Part shown: positions 1 through 5,374 of the stretch, piece by piece
Layout of the letters: the number at the start of each line of letters is the position of its first letter
Position numbering within the stretch: the stretch's first letter is position 1
Source of the DNA: an uncultured Lachnospiraceae bacterium
Lineage (GTDB): Bacteria; Bacillota_A; Clostridia; Lachnospirales; Lachnospiraceae
Direction of reading: 5' to 3'
Assembly: GCA_946621895.1 (NCBI GenBank)
Contig: CAMOOZ010000015.1
Coordinates: 1-9,895, forward strand
DNA: 9,895 bases
Notes under the pieces: model-generated
What the model saw: only the letters and a program-made list of their open reading frames with translations
Told to the model about the DNA's origin: nothing
Database searches by the model: none
Position numbers and translations under genes: made by a program

Positions 1-168
1 GATCGCGCCGATGCCGCTTCTGCCAAGCGCCTCCAGCGCATAGCCGCCCACGCCGCCGCAGCCGAAGACCAGGATGCGCTTTTCCGCGAGCTTTTTTATC
101 CCATCCCTGCCGAGCACCATTTCCGTGCGGATAAACTGTTCCCCGGGCCCGGAATGCGCTGTTTCCAT
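1..168 (-). CDS. tcdA: tRNA threonylcarbamoyladenosine dehydratase, N-terminal fragment (cut by window edge)
   Basis: Only the first 56 codons are present; the gene runs off the left edge. TcdA (CsdL/YgdL) is an E1/ThiF-like ATP-dependent enzyme that cyclises t6A at position 37 of ANN-decoding tRNAs to ct6A. Visible here are the family's opening segment (FIRTEMVLGRDGIKKL, residues 12-27) and the start of the Rossmann ATP-binding fold, ILVFGCGGVGGYALEALGRSG (residues 32-52), with the glycine-rich loop GCGGVGG at 36-42. The RTE-x-x-LG-x-x-G opening separates TcdA from MoeB and ThiF, although other E1-like proteins share the glycine loop. The ATG at 166-168 is chosen because GGAGGA (176-181 on the complement) lies 7 nt upstream. 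It is divergent from ylmH. The catalytic cysteine and the rest of the protein are outside the window. Confidence 0.88.
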   Translation of the reverse strand, partial: METAHSGPGEQFIRTEMVLGRDGIKKLAEKRILVFGCGGVGGYALEALGRSGIGAI

Positions 169-175
169 GTGATTT

Positions 176-181
176 TCCTCC
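176..181 (-). promoter_or_regulatory. Ribosome binding site of tcdA
   Basis: GGAGGA on the minus strand, 7 nt from the ATG at 166-168. It fixes the start of tcdA. Confidence 0.75.
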
Positions 182-247
182 GATTAACAAAGAAGATCTG
201 CCGTGCCGCTGTTTGCGGGAAACGCATTTGATCGGTTCGTTTCCTAT

Positions 248-276
248 ACTATACACGATTGACCGGAGATTGAACA
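248..276 (-). promoter_or_regulatory. Predicted sigma-A-like promoter of tcdA
   Basis: On the minus strand there is a -10 TATAGT (248-253, 5/6 to consensus), 17 nt from a weak -35 TGTTCA (271-276, 3/6). Transcription would begin near 241 and give a leader of about 70 nt. On the plus strand TTGATC (228-233) and TATACA (250-255), 16 nt apart, could form an overlapping divergent promoter towards ylmH. In that case the ylmH leader would contain the whole repeat element at 299-460. Confidence 0.45.
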
Positions 277-298
277 TGCGTTGCCGTTAAAATTGTGG

Positions 299-460
299 TA
301 TCTTTTCAGCACCCCATTCACAAACCGCTACGCGGTTTGCTCATGTGGACGGCCAGAGGTGCTACGCACCTTGTCCGCCCCCGCAAAATGAATCAGATTT
401 GCCTGGAGAGCAAGCTCTCCGATCAAATCCGATTTACTTTGCGGGGGTGCTGAACAGATA
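299..460 (+). repeat. Structured intergenic repeat, copy 1 (162 bp, terminal inverted repeats)
   Basis: The element is bounded by TATCTTTTCAGCACCCC (299-315) and GGGGTGCTGAACAGATA (444-460), inverted repeats matching at 16 of 17 positions. Inside are three hairpins. Hairpin 1 is CAAACCGC-TAC-GCGGTTTG (321-339). Hairpin 2 is GGTGC-TAC-GCACC (358-370). Hairpin 3 is long: CCCCCGCAAA (378-387) pairs with TTTGCGGGGG (438-447), then AATCAGATTTG with CAAATCCGATT, and GGAGAGC-AA-GCTCTCC at the tip (405-420). Homologous copies lie at 1901-2142 and about 8213-8320. Size and ends resemble a MITE or a BIME-like palindromic repeat; it encodes no convincing protein. It sits directly upstream of ylmH in the same orientation. 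The family was not identified by name. Confidence 0.8.
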
Positions 461-474
461 AAAATGTGATACAT

Positions 475-483
475 TGTTATCAT
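475..483 (+). promoter_or_regulatory. Possible extended -10 promoter of ylmH
   Basis: TGTTATCAT: an extended -10 (TGn) followed by TATCAT, 37 nt before the ylmH start and just outside the repeat. No convincing -35 lies at the right distance (CAGATA at 455-460). The alternative is a promoter upstream of the repeat near 228-255. Confidence 0.3.
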
Positions 484-507
484 CGGAAAATCAAACGGTC
501 GGCAAAC

Positions 508-512
508 AGGAG
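508..512 (+). promoter_or_regulatory. Ribosome binding site that fixes the ylmH start
   Basis: AGGAG, 7 nt before the ATG at 520. The longer in-frame reading from GTG at 466 has no comparable site, and its extra 18 residues do not resemble the family. Confidence 0.7.
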
Positions 513-519
513 CGGGACG

Positions 520-1263
520 ATGAAGGAGCATTTTCAGGATCTGTATGAGCGCGCCATGCAAAGGCAGATCTTCTGTTTTACGGACTTTTTGTCCATGGAT
601 GAGCGGGGTGAGCTTTTGGGGATGGTGAAGAGCGGGATGATCAATGCGTCATTTCTGCGTCTGTTCGGCGGTTATGAGGATGCGGAGAGGGTGGTTGCCC
701 GTTTTGGTTCGTCTGCGGATTTCGGGTGGGAGGAGGATTTCCCCATCTGCGTATTAAGGATCGATCCGTTGAATGAGCGGTTTTCCGAGGAGCTGACTCA
801 CCGGGATTATCTGGGCGCATTGATGCATCTGGGCATTAAGCGGGAGCTGGTGGGCGATATCCGCATTGCGGGGAATACCGCGTATCTTTTCGTCCTTGAA
901 CGGATCGCGGAATTGATCTCCGGGGAACTGACCAAAGTAAAGCATACCTCGGTGAAGGTTTCTCCCGCAGATGATTCCGCCGGCCTTCCGAAACAGGTCT
1001 GGCGGGAGCTTACCCTGAATATCCCGTCCGAGCGGCTGGATGCGCTGGTCGCGGAGATCACGGGGCTTTCCCGGGGGAAGGCGGGTGCCCTGTTTCAGGA
1101 AAAGAAGGTTTTTGTCAACGCGCTGCCTGTGTCCGATGGCGGAAAGCGTTGCGCCGAAGGCGATGTGATCAGCATCAGAGGCTTCGGACGGTTTATCTAT
1201 GATGGCGTTCTGAAAACCACAAAAAAGCAGAGGCTTGCCGTGAAGGTGCTGCAGGCGGTCTGA
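520..1263 (+). CDS. ylmH: YlmH-type S4-domain RNA-binding protein (RqcP2-like)
   Basis: A 247-aa protein, close to the usual family length. YlmH binds RNA through a C-terminal S4 domain; in Bacillus subtilis it has been linked to ribosome-associated quality control, binding stalled 50S-peptidyl-tRNA complexes. The family signature THRDYLGALMHLGIKRELVGDI lies at residues 93-114, followed by AYLFVLERIAELISGELTKVKHTSVKV (121-147), typical of the N-terminal and middle region. The S4 domain covers about 168-235: SERLDALVAEITGLSRGKA at 170-188, and the conserved end GDVISIRGFGRF at 214-225. The ATG at 520 is chosen over GTG at 466 on its ribosome site. In many Bacillota ylmH lies in the sepF/ylm/divIVA cell-division cluster; here it stands alone, divergent from tcdA and convergent with the XRE gene 13 bp downstream. 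No T-tract terminator is visible after the stop. Confidence 0.92.
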   Translation: MKEHFQDLYERAMQRQIFCFTDFLSMDERGELLGMVKSGMINASFLRLFGGYEDAERVVARFGSSADFGWEEDFPICVLRIDPLNERFSEELTHRDYLGALMHLGIKRELVGDIRIAGNTAYLFVLERIAELISGELTKVKHTSVKVSPADDSAGLPKQVWRELTLNIPSERLDALVAEITGLSRGKAGALFQEKKVFVNALPVSDGGKRCAEGDVISIRGFGRFIYDGVLKTTKKQRLAVKVLQAV

Positions 1264-1276
1264 GCTGCAGGCACTG

Positions 1277-1618
1277 TCAGCCCCGGTCCAGCTTTAAGGC
1301 ATACTGATACAGCCGTTCTGCAGCTTCCCCGTCCAGCTTTGAGAAGGCTTCGATAATATAGCCCAATCGTTCATCAGCGCCCGAGACCAGATACTCCACG
1401 GGTTTATCATTGTCTGTCTGACCCGTGAGATATTCCACGGAGGTGCCCAGTGTAAGCGCCATGTTCTTCAGCGTAGAGAAGGTCACGGCGCGGTCACCGT
1501 TTTCATATCGTACATACGCGCTCTGCGGTATTCCCATTTTCCGGGCGGCGGTATTCTTGCTCCAGCCCTTTTCCTCCCGTTTCTTTTTCAGCCGTAAAAT
1601 ATCCAGCTCCGGTTTCAT
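1277..1618 (-). CDS. XRE/Cro-CI-type helix-turn-helix transcriptional regulator
   Basis: A 113-aa DNA-binding protein. An XRE helix-turn-helix domain spans about residues 8-66 (LKKKREEKGWSKNTAARKMG... SAYVRYENGDRAVTFSTLKNMALTLGTSVEYLTGQTD). The recognition helix is around PQSAYVRYENG, and LGTSVEYLTGQTD is a typical domain end. The tail of about 45 residues (ADERLGYIIEAFSKLDGEAAERLYQYALKL) is predicted helical and may mediate dimerisation. Start: ATG at 1616-1618 with AGGAG (1627-1631 on the complement) 8 nt upstream. It is convergent with ylmH. It is too short for a phage CI with a cleavable peptidase domain. Its target cannot be read from the sequence. The divergent ATPase gene, with a palindrome at its promoter, is a possible target (inference only). 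No other phage or plasmid genes are visible. Confidence 0.88.
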   Translation of the reverse strand: MKPELDILRLKKKREEKGWSKNTAARKMGIPQSAYVRYENGDRAVTFSTLKNMALTLGTSVEYLTGQTDNDKPVEYLVSGADERLGYIIEAFSKLDGEAAERLYQYALKLDRG

Positions 1619-1631
1619 CTGCAGGTCTCCT

Positions 1632-1900
1632 CTCCATGGCAGTATTGATGGTCATATCCTCAGCGCCGATCAAAGCGTCAAAAGGCGAGATGCACGGATC
1701 GCAGTGCTTCTTTGAAGCTCCCGCAATCCTGAAACATACCTCGCCGGCTAAAGCCGGCGGTGCTGAACGCGTGCCCCCGGTGCCCGGCACCATGTTTTTG
1801 CGCAGGCGCAGGTTTTCGGCCTTTTGACCATTACATCATAACATATTTCCGGGGGATTTTCCCCGTTTGCCTCCTGTCCTTCCCCCTGCGTAAAAAACAG
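1632..1900. other. Gene-free stretch with small palindromes
   Basis: No convincing coding sequence is present: open frames on both strands lack ribosome sites and recognisable domains. It holds a perfect hairpin, CGCCGGC-TAAA-GCCGGCG (1742-1759), running directly into GGTGCTGAAC (1759-1768). That 10-mer is identical to the inner part of the right end of the structured repeat. Next comes GGTGC-CCG-GCACC (1779-1791) followed by ATGTTTTT, which is terminator-like on the plus strand, although no plus-strand gene ends nearby. A weak hairpin CGGGG/CCCCG lies at 1850-1865. Confidence 0.5.
1653..1681 (-). promoter_or_regulatory. Possible promoter of the XRE gene
   Basis: On the minus strand TTGACG (1676-1681, 5/6) is 17 nt from GATATG (1653-1658, only 3/6). 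A second candidate further upstream is an extended -10, TGTTATGAT (1835-1843 on the complement), which would give a leader of about 210 nt. The sequence alone does not decide between them. Confidence 0.3.
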
Positions 1901-2142
1901 TATCTGTTCAGCACCCCATTCACAAAGACACGAAGTGTTTTACGCTTACGCGGTTTGCACCGGGGCACTGACGCACTGCCGTGTGTCAAAGCGCGCCTGT
2001 TCGGCGTCCCCCGGATACCTCACCATGTGACTGCCAGAGATGCTTCGCGTCTTGGCTGCCCCCGAAAAATGCGTCAGATCTGCCTGGCGGGCAAGCTCAC
2101 CGATCAAATTTGATCCATTTTTTCGGGGGTGCTGAACAAATA
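1901..2142 (+). repeat. Structured intergenic repeat, copy 2 (242 bp, enlarged)
   Basis: The ends TATCTGTTCAGCACCCC (1901-1917) and GGGGTGCTGAACAAATA (2126-2142) are inverted repeats, 16 of 17. Shared with copy 1 are CAGCACCCCATTCACAAA, the CATGTG...GCCAGAG block, hairpin 2 as GATGC-TTC-GCGTC (2039-2051), and hairpin 3 with CCCCCGAAAAA (2059-2069) pairing with TTTTTCGGGGG (2119-2129) and the tip GGCGGGC-AA-GCTCACC. It is about 80 bp longer because hairpin 1 is replaced by a different segment (about 1921-2025) with its own ACAC-GAA-GTGT hairpin. It lies about 100 bp upstream of the promoter of the 660-aa ATPase gene, in the same orientation. Confidence 0.8.
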
Positions 2143-2241
2143 CCAAAAAACGCAGAATTGCGCTTCAAACGGGACTGGCAGCATAAGATCGCGGATCAAC
2201 GGATCGAGGGTGAAAAGCGCAGAAGGTTAGGATAAACAGGA

Positions 2242-2270
2242 TTGACAGGGGGATGAAAATGCCTTAGAAT
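2242..2270 (+). promoter_or_regulatory. Strong sigma-A-like promoter of the ATPase gene
   Basis: The -35 TTGACA (2242-2247) is exact consensus, the spacer is 17 nt, and the -10 is TAGAAT (2265-2270, 5/6). Transcription should start near 2277, giving a leader of about 32 nt. It is among the best promoter matches in the window. Confidence 0.75.
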
Positions 2271-2271
2271 A

Positions 2272-2286
2272 TATGCTATAAGCATA
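2272..2286 (+). promoter_or_regulatory. Palindrome at the transcription start: candidate operator
   Basis: TATGCT-ATA-AGCATA: two perfect 6-nt half-sites around a 3-nt spacer, beginning 1 nt after the -10 hexamer and covering the predicted start point. A dimeric repressor bound there would block transcription. An XRE regulator gene lies nearby in divergent orientation, but TATGCT was not found again around that gene, so the pairing is unproven. It could instead be a short 5' RNA hairpin. Confidence 0.45.
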
Positions 2287-2308
2287 ATATGCCTGTTGGG
2301 GGTGGACG

Positions 2309-4291
2309 ATGAATAAGCTTGTGCGGTACTGCACGGATGAAATGGAAAACGAGACCTGTTTCAGAGAGCATTTACGGGCGGAATGCTTTGTGGACACCTC
2401 GGCTTTTCTGAACCGGATCCTGTATGCTTCCAGAGGGATCATCAGCGGCCCCGCGGGGAGCGGGAAAAGCACATTGCTGTCAATGGTGAGGTGTTTTTAT
2501 GATGCGGACATGGATTTTGCGAAGGCGTTTCCTGACGCGGAGATCTTCCGGATCGGATCCAGGCACGCCGCGGAAATGAACGGCTGTCCCGTCCTTTGGA
2601 TGGATCTCAGTGATTTTTCCGCGAAAACATATGACGAAGCCCTGTCCTACTACGATCGGAAAATGGGCGCCCTGTATCGAAGCTTTGCGGATTATCTCCT
2701 GCATCCCCGGATATTCGGCGCCGATGAAGTGGAAAATGACATCCGGCTGATGAACGAGACGGCGGATACGCAGCTTCTTTTTGCAGGCCTGGGAAGGCTG
2801 ATCAACCGTCTTGGCTTCAGGAACCGCAGCATCAAAAGGGGAAAGCCGGTGGTCTTGCTGGACGAGCCCTTTCGGGTGGAGATCTATGCCCGGCATTTCG
2901 GTTATTATGATATGCTCAGGGATCATCTGAAGCGCTTTCTCGATATCGATGTATATGAGCGGACCACCTTTATGCTGCTGACGGCCTTTGCCCCGCCGGA
3001 CAGGGATCTGCATTATCTGGATGTACAATACTCTCCGGACAGCATTTACGACATACCCGAGCTGAAGCCCATCTGTGCGCAGAACGGCATCCGGTCCGAA
3101 GAGGGATACAGGCCGGAGGGAAAAAGATCACGGCGCCGCGATCGGTTCTGGCGGCCGTCCGTGTTTCCGGAGGATTGTTATAAAGAGGTAAGCGAGTCGC
3201 AGAGCTTCAGGGAGAAGAGGGAAGCGCGGGTGTCGAAGGAGTTCAGGCAGCTGCTGGAGAAAAAGAAAGAAGAGGTAATGCGGCTGCAGCTCAGGGCACG
3301 GCTCCGGGAGCAGGAAGAGAAAAAGGAGGAGAGAGAAGAGTACGCGCTGCCGCTTCCGGCCTGTGTGCGGATCCCCTCGGCATTTGCGGGCGCGAGGGAG
3401 ATCCATCTGGATCAGTCCACAAAAGCCTACGGGGAGCGGAATCACCTGCTGCGCGTAATGCTCCGGGAATTCAGGAATACCGGTGATCCTGCCTGCATCT
3501 ATGAAATGCTGCAGGGCCTTGCCCCGGAGGTGGATACGGATCTGAAAAACGAGACCCTGGAAAAGCTGAAGCTTCATGCAGACAGCCTGCCGGAGAAATG
3601 GGCTGAGTGCGTGATCACGCCGGATGACAGATACTGGGGATGGATCAAAGCGGAGTCCGCAGGCGGGCAAAAAGGATATCCCGGTGATATGGAGCTGATC
3701 AAGTCCTATGTCTCTGTTGCGGACGGAATAAGTCTTGATGCGCTTTTCCGCGGCGCGGTCAGCGTGCTGATCGATCAGGGGCATGACCGCTATCATGCAA
3801 AGGCTTCCCGCTTTAAGCGCAGGGACAGCATGTGCTTCTGGACGACATATCAGGATTTCCTCCTGCTGCAGGATTATTTTTCTGCGCATGGCGATCTGCT
3901 TTCCAGACCGCTGCCCTTCGTCGCCTATAAGGGGAATATGGCGGTCAGCCGGGAATGGGCCTCTTGGGACAGCCATAACGGCAGGATGAAAACGCTGATC
4001 AGCAGCTATTTTCGCACACTGCATGACGATGAGCGGGCGGATTTAAATGAGATGTACGGGCTTTATCTGAAGGCATGGAACGGAATGCTCCCGGACGCGC
4101 ATGAAATGTCGATCAGCTTCAGACATGCCAATGCCCATGAGCTGATCATTTTTCTGGAGACCATTGATGCGATCGTCAATGAACGGGAGTTGGCCGACGA
4201 CAGCATCCTGTTTTCAGAGGATGAAACACTATGGGGTGCGTTGATCGGCGGCAGGTGCTGGCATGAGGTCGGAGAGAGACTGATGAACTGA
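2309..4291 (+). CDS. P-loop ATPase, AAA-ATPase_like-related N-terminal half, C-terminal half of unknown function
   Basis: A 660-aa cytoplasmic protein; no signal peptide or membrane segment is seen. Residues about 27-250 follow the order of the Pfam AAA-ATPase_like family: CFVDTSAFLNRIL before the P-loop, Walker A GPAGSGKST (47-55) followed by LLSMVRCFYD, then WMDLSDFSAKTYDEAL (97-112), Walker B VVLLDEP (181-187, D185/E186), and TTFMLLTAFAPPDRD (219-232) where the family has its LTG sensor. That family usually reads RPRRFGKS at the P-loop and ends in a PDDEXK nuclease; here the loop is canonical and no nuclease motif is seen. Residues 268-345 are very basic and acidic, probably a coiled coil (REKREARVSKEFRQLLEKKK). 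Residues 350-660 were not recognised; they are rich in aromatic residues. The start has only a G-rich ribosome site (GGGGGTGG, 2298-2305). The 3' end overlaps the convergent hydrolase by 63 bp. A defence or stress role is possible but unsupported. Confidence 0.82.
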   Translation: MNKLVRYCTDEMENETCFREHLRAECFVDTSAFLNRILYASRGIISGPAGSGKSTLLSMVRCFYDADMDFAKAFPDAEIFRIGSRHAAEMNGCPVLWMDLSDFSAKTYDEALSYYDRKMGALYRSFADYLLHPRIFGADEVENDIRLMNETADTQLLFAGLGRLINRLGFRNRSIKRGKPVVLLDEPFRVEIYARHFGYYDMLRDHLKRFLDIDVYERTTFMLLTAFAPPDRDLHYLDVQYSPDSIYDIPELKPICAQNGIRSEEGYRPEGKRSRRRDRFWRPSVFPEDCYKEVSESQSFREKREARVSKEFRQLLEKKKEEVMRLQLRARLREQEEKKEEREEYALPLPACVRIPSAFAGAREIHLDQSTKAYGERNHLLRVMLREFRNTGDPACIYEMLQGLAPEVDTDLKNETLEKLKLHADSLPEKWAECVITPDDRYWGWIKAESAGGQKGYPGDMELIKSYVSVADGISLDALFRGAVSVLIDQGHDRYHAKASRFKRRDSMCFWTTYQDFLLLQDYFSAHGDLLSRPLPFVAYKGNMAVSREWASWDSHNGRMKTLISSYFRTLHDDERADLNEMYGLYLKAWNGMLPDAHEMSISFRHANAHELIIFLETIDAIVNERELADDSILFSEDETLWGALIGGRCWHEVGERLMN

Positions 4292-5212
4292 CTGAGCCTG
4301 AAGGCTCTTCATCCACCTCCCCATCGCTCTGATGGCGGTCCCGCTTTCCGGCAGGGAAGGCAGAAGCGCCGGAAATGCATGCGTAAGTTCTTTTCCTTCG
4401 GGAAAATACATCAGCCTGCAGGAATGACCGTTTTGCTTCAGCGCTCCGGCATATTTAAAGCTTTGCCTGTGCAGAAAGTCTGCCCCGGAGCTGATCATTA
4501 AGACGGGCGGGAGCAAAGAGATCAGCCGGGGATATTCCGGGGAAATGATCTGCATAAATCTTCTGTCGCGGGTTTTTTCCTGATACAGCGCGTGCCTGTA
4601 TACCAGTCCGATGGGATCGTTATTCGCAGTGTAGAGCATCCCGCCGATCAGCACCAGTCCGGACAGCTTCAGATCATAGCCCCTGCAGGAAAACAGCTGG
4701 CGGTATTTGGCGGAGCTGCCCGCTGCGGCCGCATACAGACAGAGAAACGCGCCGGCGCTTTCTCCGCAGAGGGAGACCCTGCGGGGATCGCCCCCAAAGC
4801 TTCCCAGCGTGTTCTGAACCAGCCTTAACCCCTCGGTGATATCTGCTGCCATCCCGCAGGCATCTGTCTGATCGATCAGGCGATACTCCAGCGAATAGAC
4901 CACAAAGCCCTGTCTGGCCAGCTCCTGGCAAAACACACGGTCCGACTTCCTGTCGCCGAGCACAAGCGCGCCGCCATGGACGAACACAGCCACCGGCAGC
5001 GTTTCCGTTTTCCGCGTTCGGGGATAGACCACATCCGCGCGCAGCGCTGTGCCCTTTCTTTCGGCATACGGAAGATCCGTTTTTTCCAGGAGGTCATCGG
5101 GAAGCGGCCTGTCCTGCTTTTCCCCTCTGATCAATCCCTTAAGGGGAGGAGCCGAATTGTTTGCCTTTCTTTTTTCGGCATCCTTCAGCATTTTTTTCAG
5201 AAATATATTCAT
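4229..5212 (-). CDS. Alpha/beta-hydrolase fold esterase/lipase-like protein (HSL/Aes type)
   Basis: A 327-aa protein, probably cytoplasmic, that should hydrolyse carboxyl esters; the substrate cannot be predicted. The oxyanion-hole motif HGGALVLG is at 79-86, the nucleophile elbow GESAG at 150-154 (Ser152), the acid in SSGADFL at 241-247 (Asp245), and the histidine in LTHAF at 276-280 (His278). This is a complete catalytic triad in the order of the hormone-sensitive-lipase/Aes family (alpha/beta hydrolase_3). The first 25 residues are basic and polar and do not look like a signal peptide. Start: ATG at 5210-5212 with GAGGT (5218-5222 on the complement) 5 nt upstream. The last 21 codons overlap the end of the convergent ATPase gene. 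The AMP-binding gene lies upstream on the same strand with a terminator in between, so expression depends on readthrough or on a promoter in 5223-5300 that I could not identify. Confidence 0.88.
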   Translation of the reverse strand: MNIFLKKMLKDAEKRKANNSAPPLKGLIRGEKQDRPLPDDLLEKTDLPYAERKGTALRADVVYPRTRKTETLPVAVFVHGGALVLGDRKSDRVFCQELARQGFVVYSLEYRLIDQTDACGMAADITEGLRLVQNTLGSFGGDPRRVSLCGESAGAFLCLYAAAAGSSAKYRQLFSCRGYDLKLSGLVLIGGMLYTANNDPIGLVYRHALYQEKTRDRRFMQIISPEYPRLISLLPPVLMISSGADFLHRQSFKYAGALKQNGHSCRLMYFPEGKELTHAFPALLPSLPESGTAIRAMGRWMKSLQAQSVHQSLSDLMPAPAADQRTP

Positions 5213-5300
5213 CGTTTACCTCACTGATCGCCTTCACAGACCGCGCATGAAACAGCTGCCGCTTCATTGCCTCATTCCGCATGAGCGGCAGTCCGGGGAG

Positions 5301-5347
5301 AAAAAACGAAAAGAAACAGGCTATATTCTCGGGGGAACATAGCCTGT
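5301..5347 (-). terminator. Intrinsic terminator after the AMP-binding gene
   Basis: On the minus strand a perfect 9-bp stem, ACAGGCTAT (5339-5347) with ATAGCCTGT (5316-5324) and a 14-nt loop, is followed by TTCTTTTCGTTTTTT. It begins 28 nt after the stop of the AMP-binding gene. A second imperfect palindrome, CTGCCGCT/AGCGGCAG (5256-5291), lies just beyond it. Confidence 0.85.
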
Positions 5348-5374
5348 CTTCCTTGCTTCTGATCGGAAACGAGA

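Noticed and set aside
328..561. Small open frames through the repeat copies (328-561 minus, 1946-2146 minus) whose peptides resemble each other
   Set aside because: The peptide similarity (GELA-QA-LIHF) follows from DNA homology of the repeats. The differences between copies preserve base pairing, and there is no ribosome site.
1249..1272. CTGCAGGC repeated around the ylmH stop, considered as a bidirectional terminator
   Set aside because: The two copies are short direct repeats built on a self-complementary hexamer, with no T-rich run on either side.
299..2142. Repeat copies 1 and 2 as borders of a composite mobile element carrying ylmH and the XRE gene
   Set aside because: No transposase or target-site duplication was seen, ylmH is a core gene, and a third copy outside the interval is better explained as a dispersed intergenic family.
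3128..4024. Long minus-strand open frame (298 codons) opposite the ATPase gene
   Set aside because: It has no ribosome site and no recognisable domain, its composition is what antisense of a GC-rich gene gives, and it lies wholly within the well-supported plus-strand gene.
4294..4307. GAGCC-TGAA-GGCTC hairpin just after the ATPase stop
   Set aside because: The stem is only 5 bp, there is no T-tract, and it lies inside the hydrolase coding sequence. It was not accepted as a terminator.
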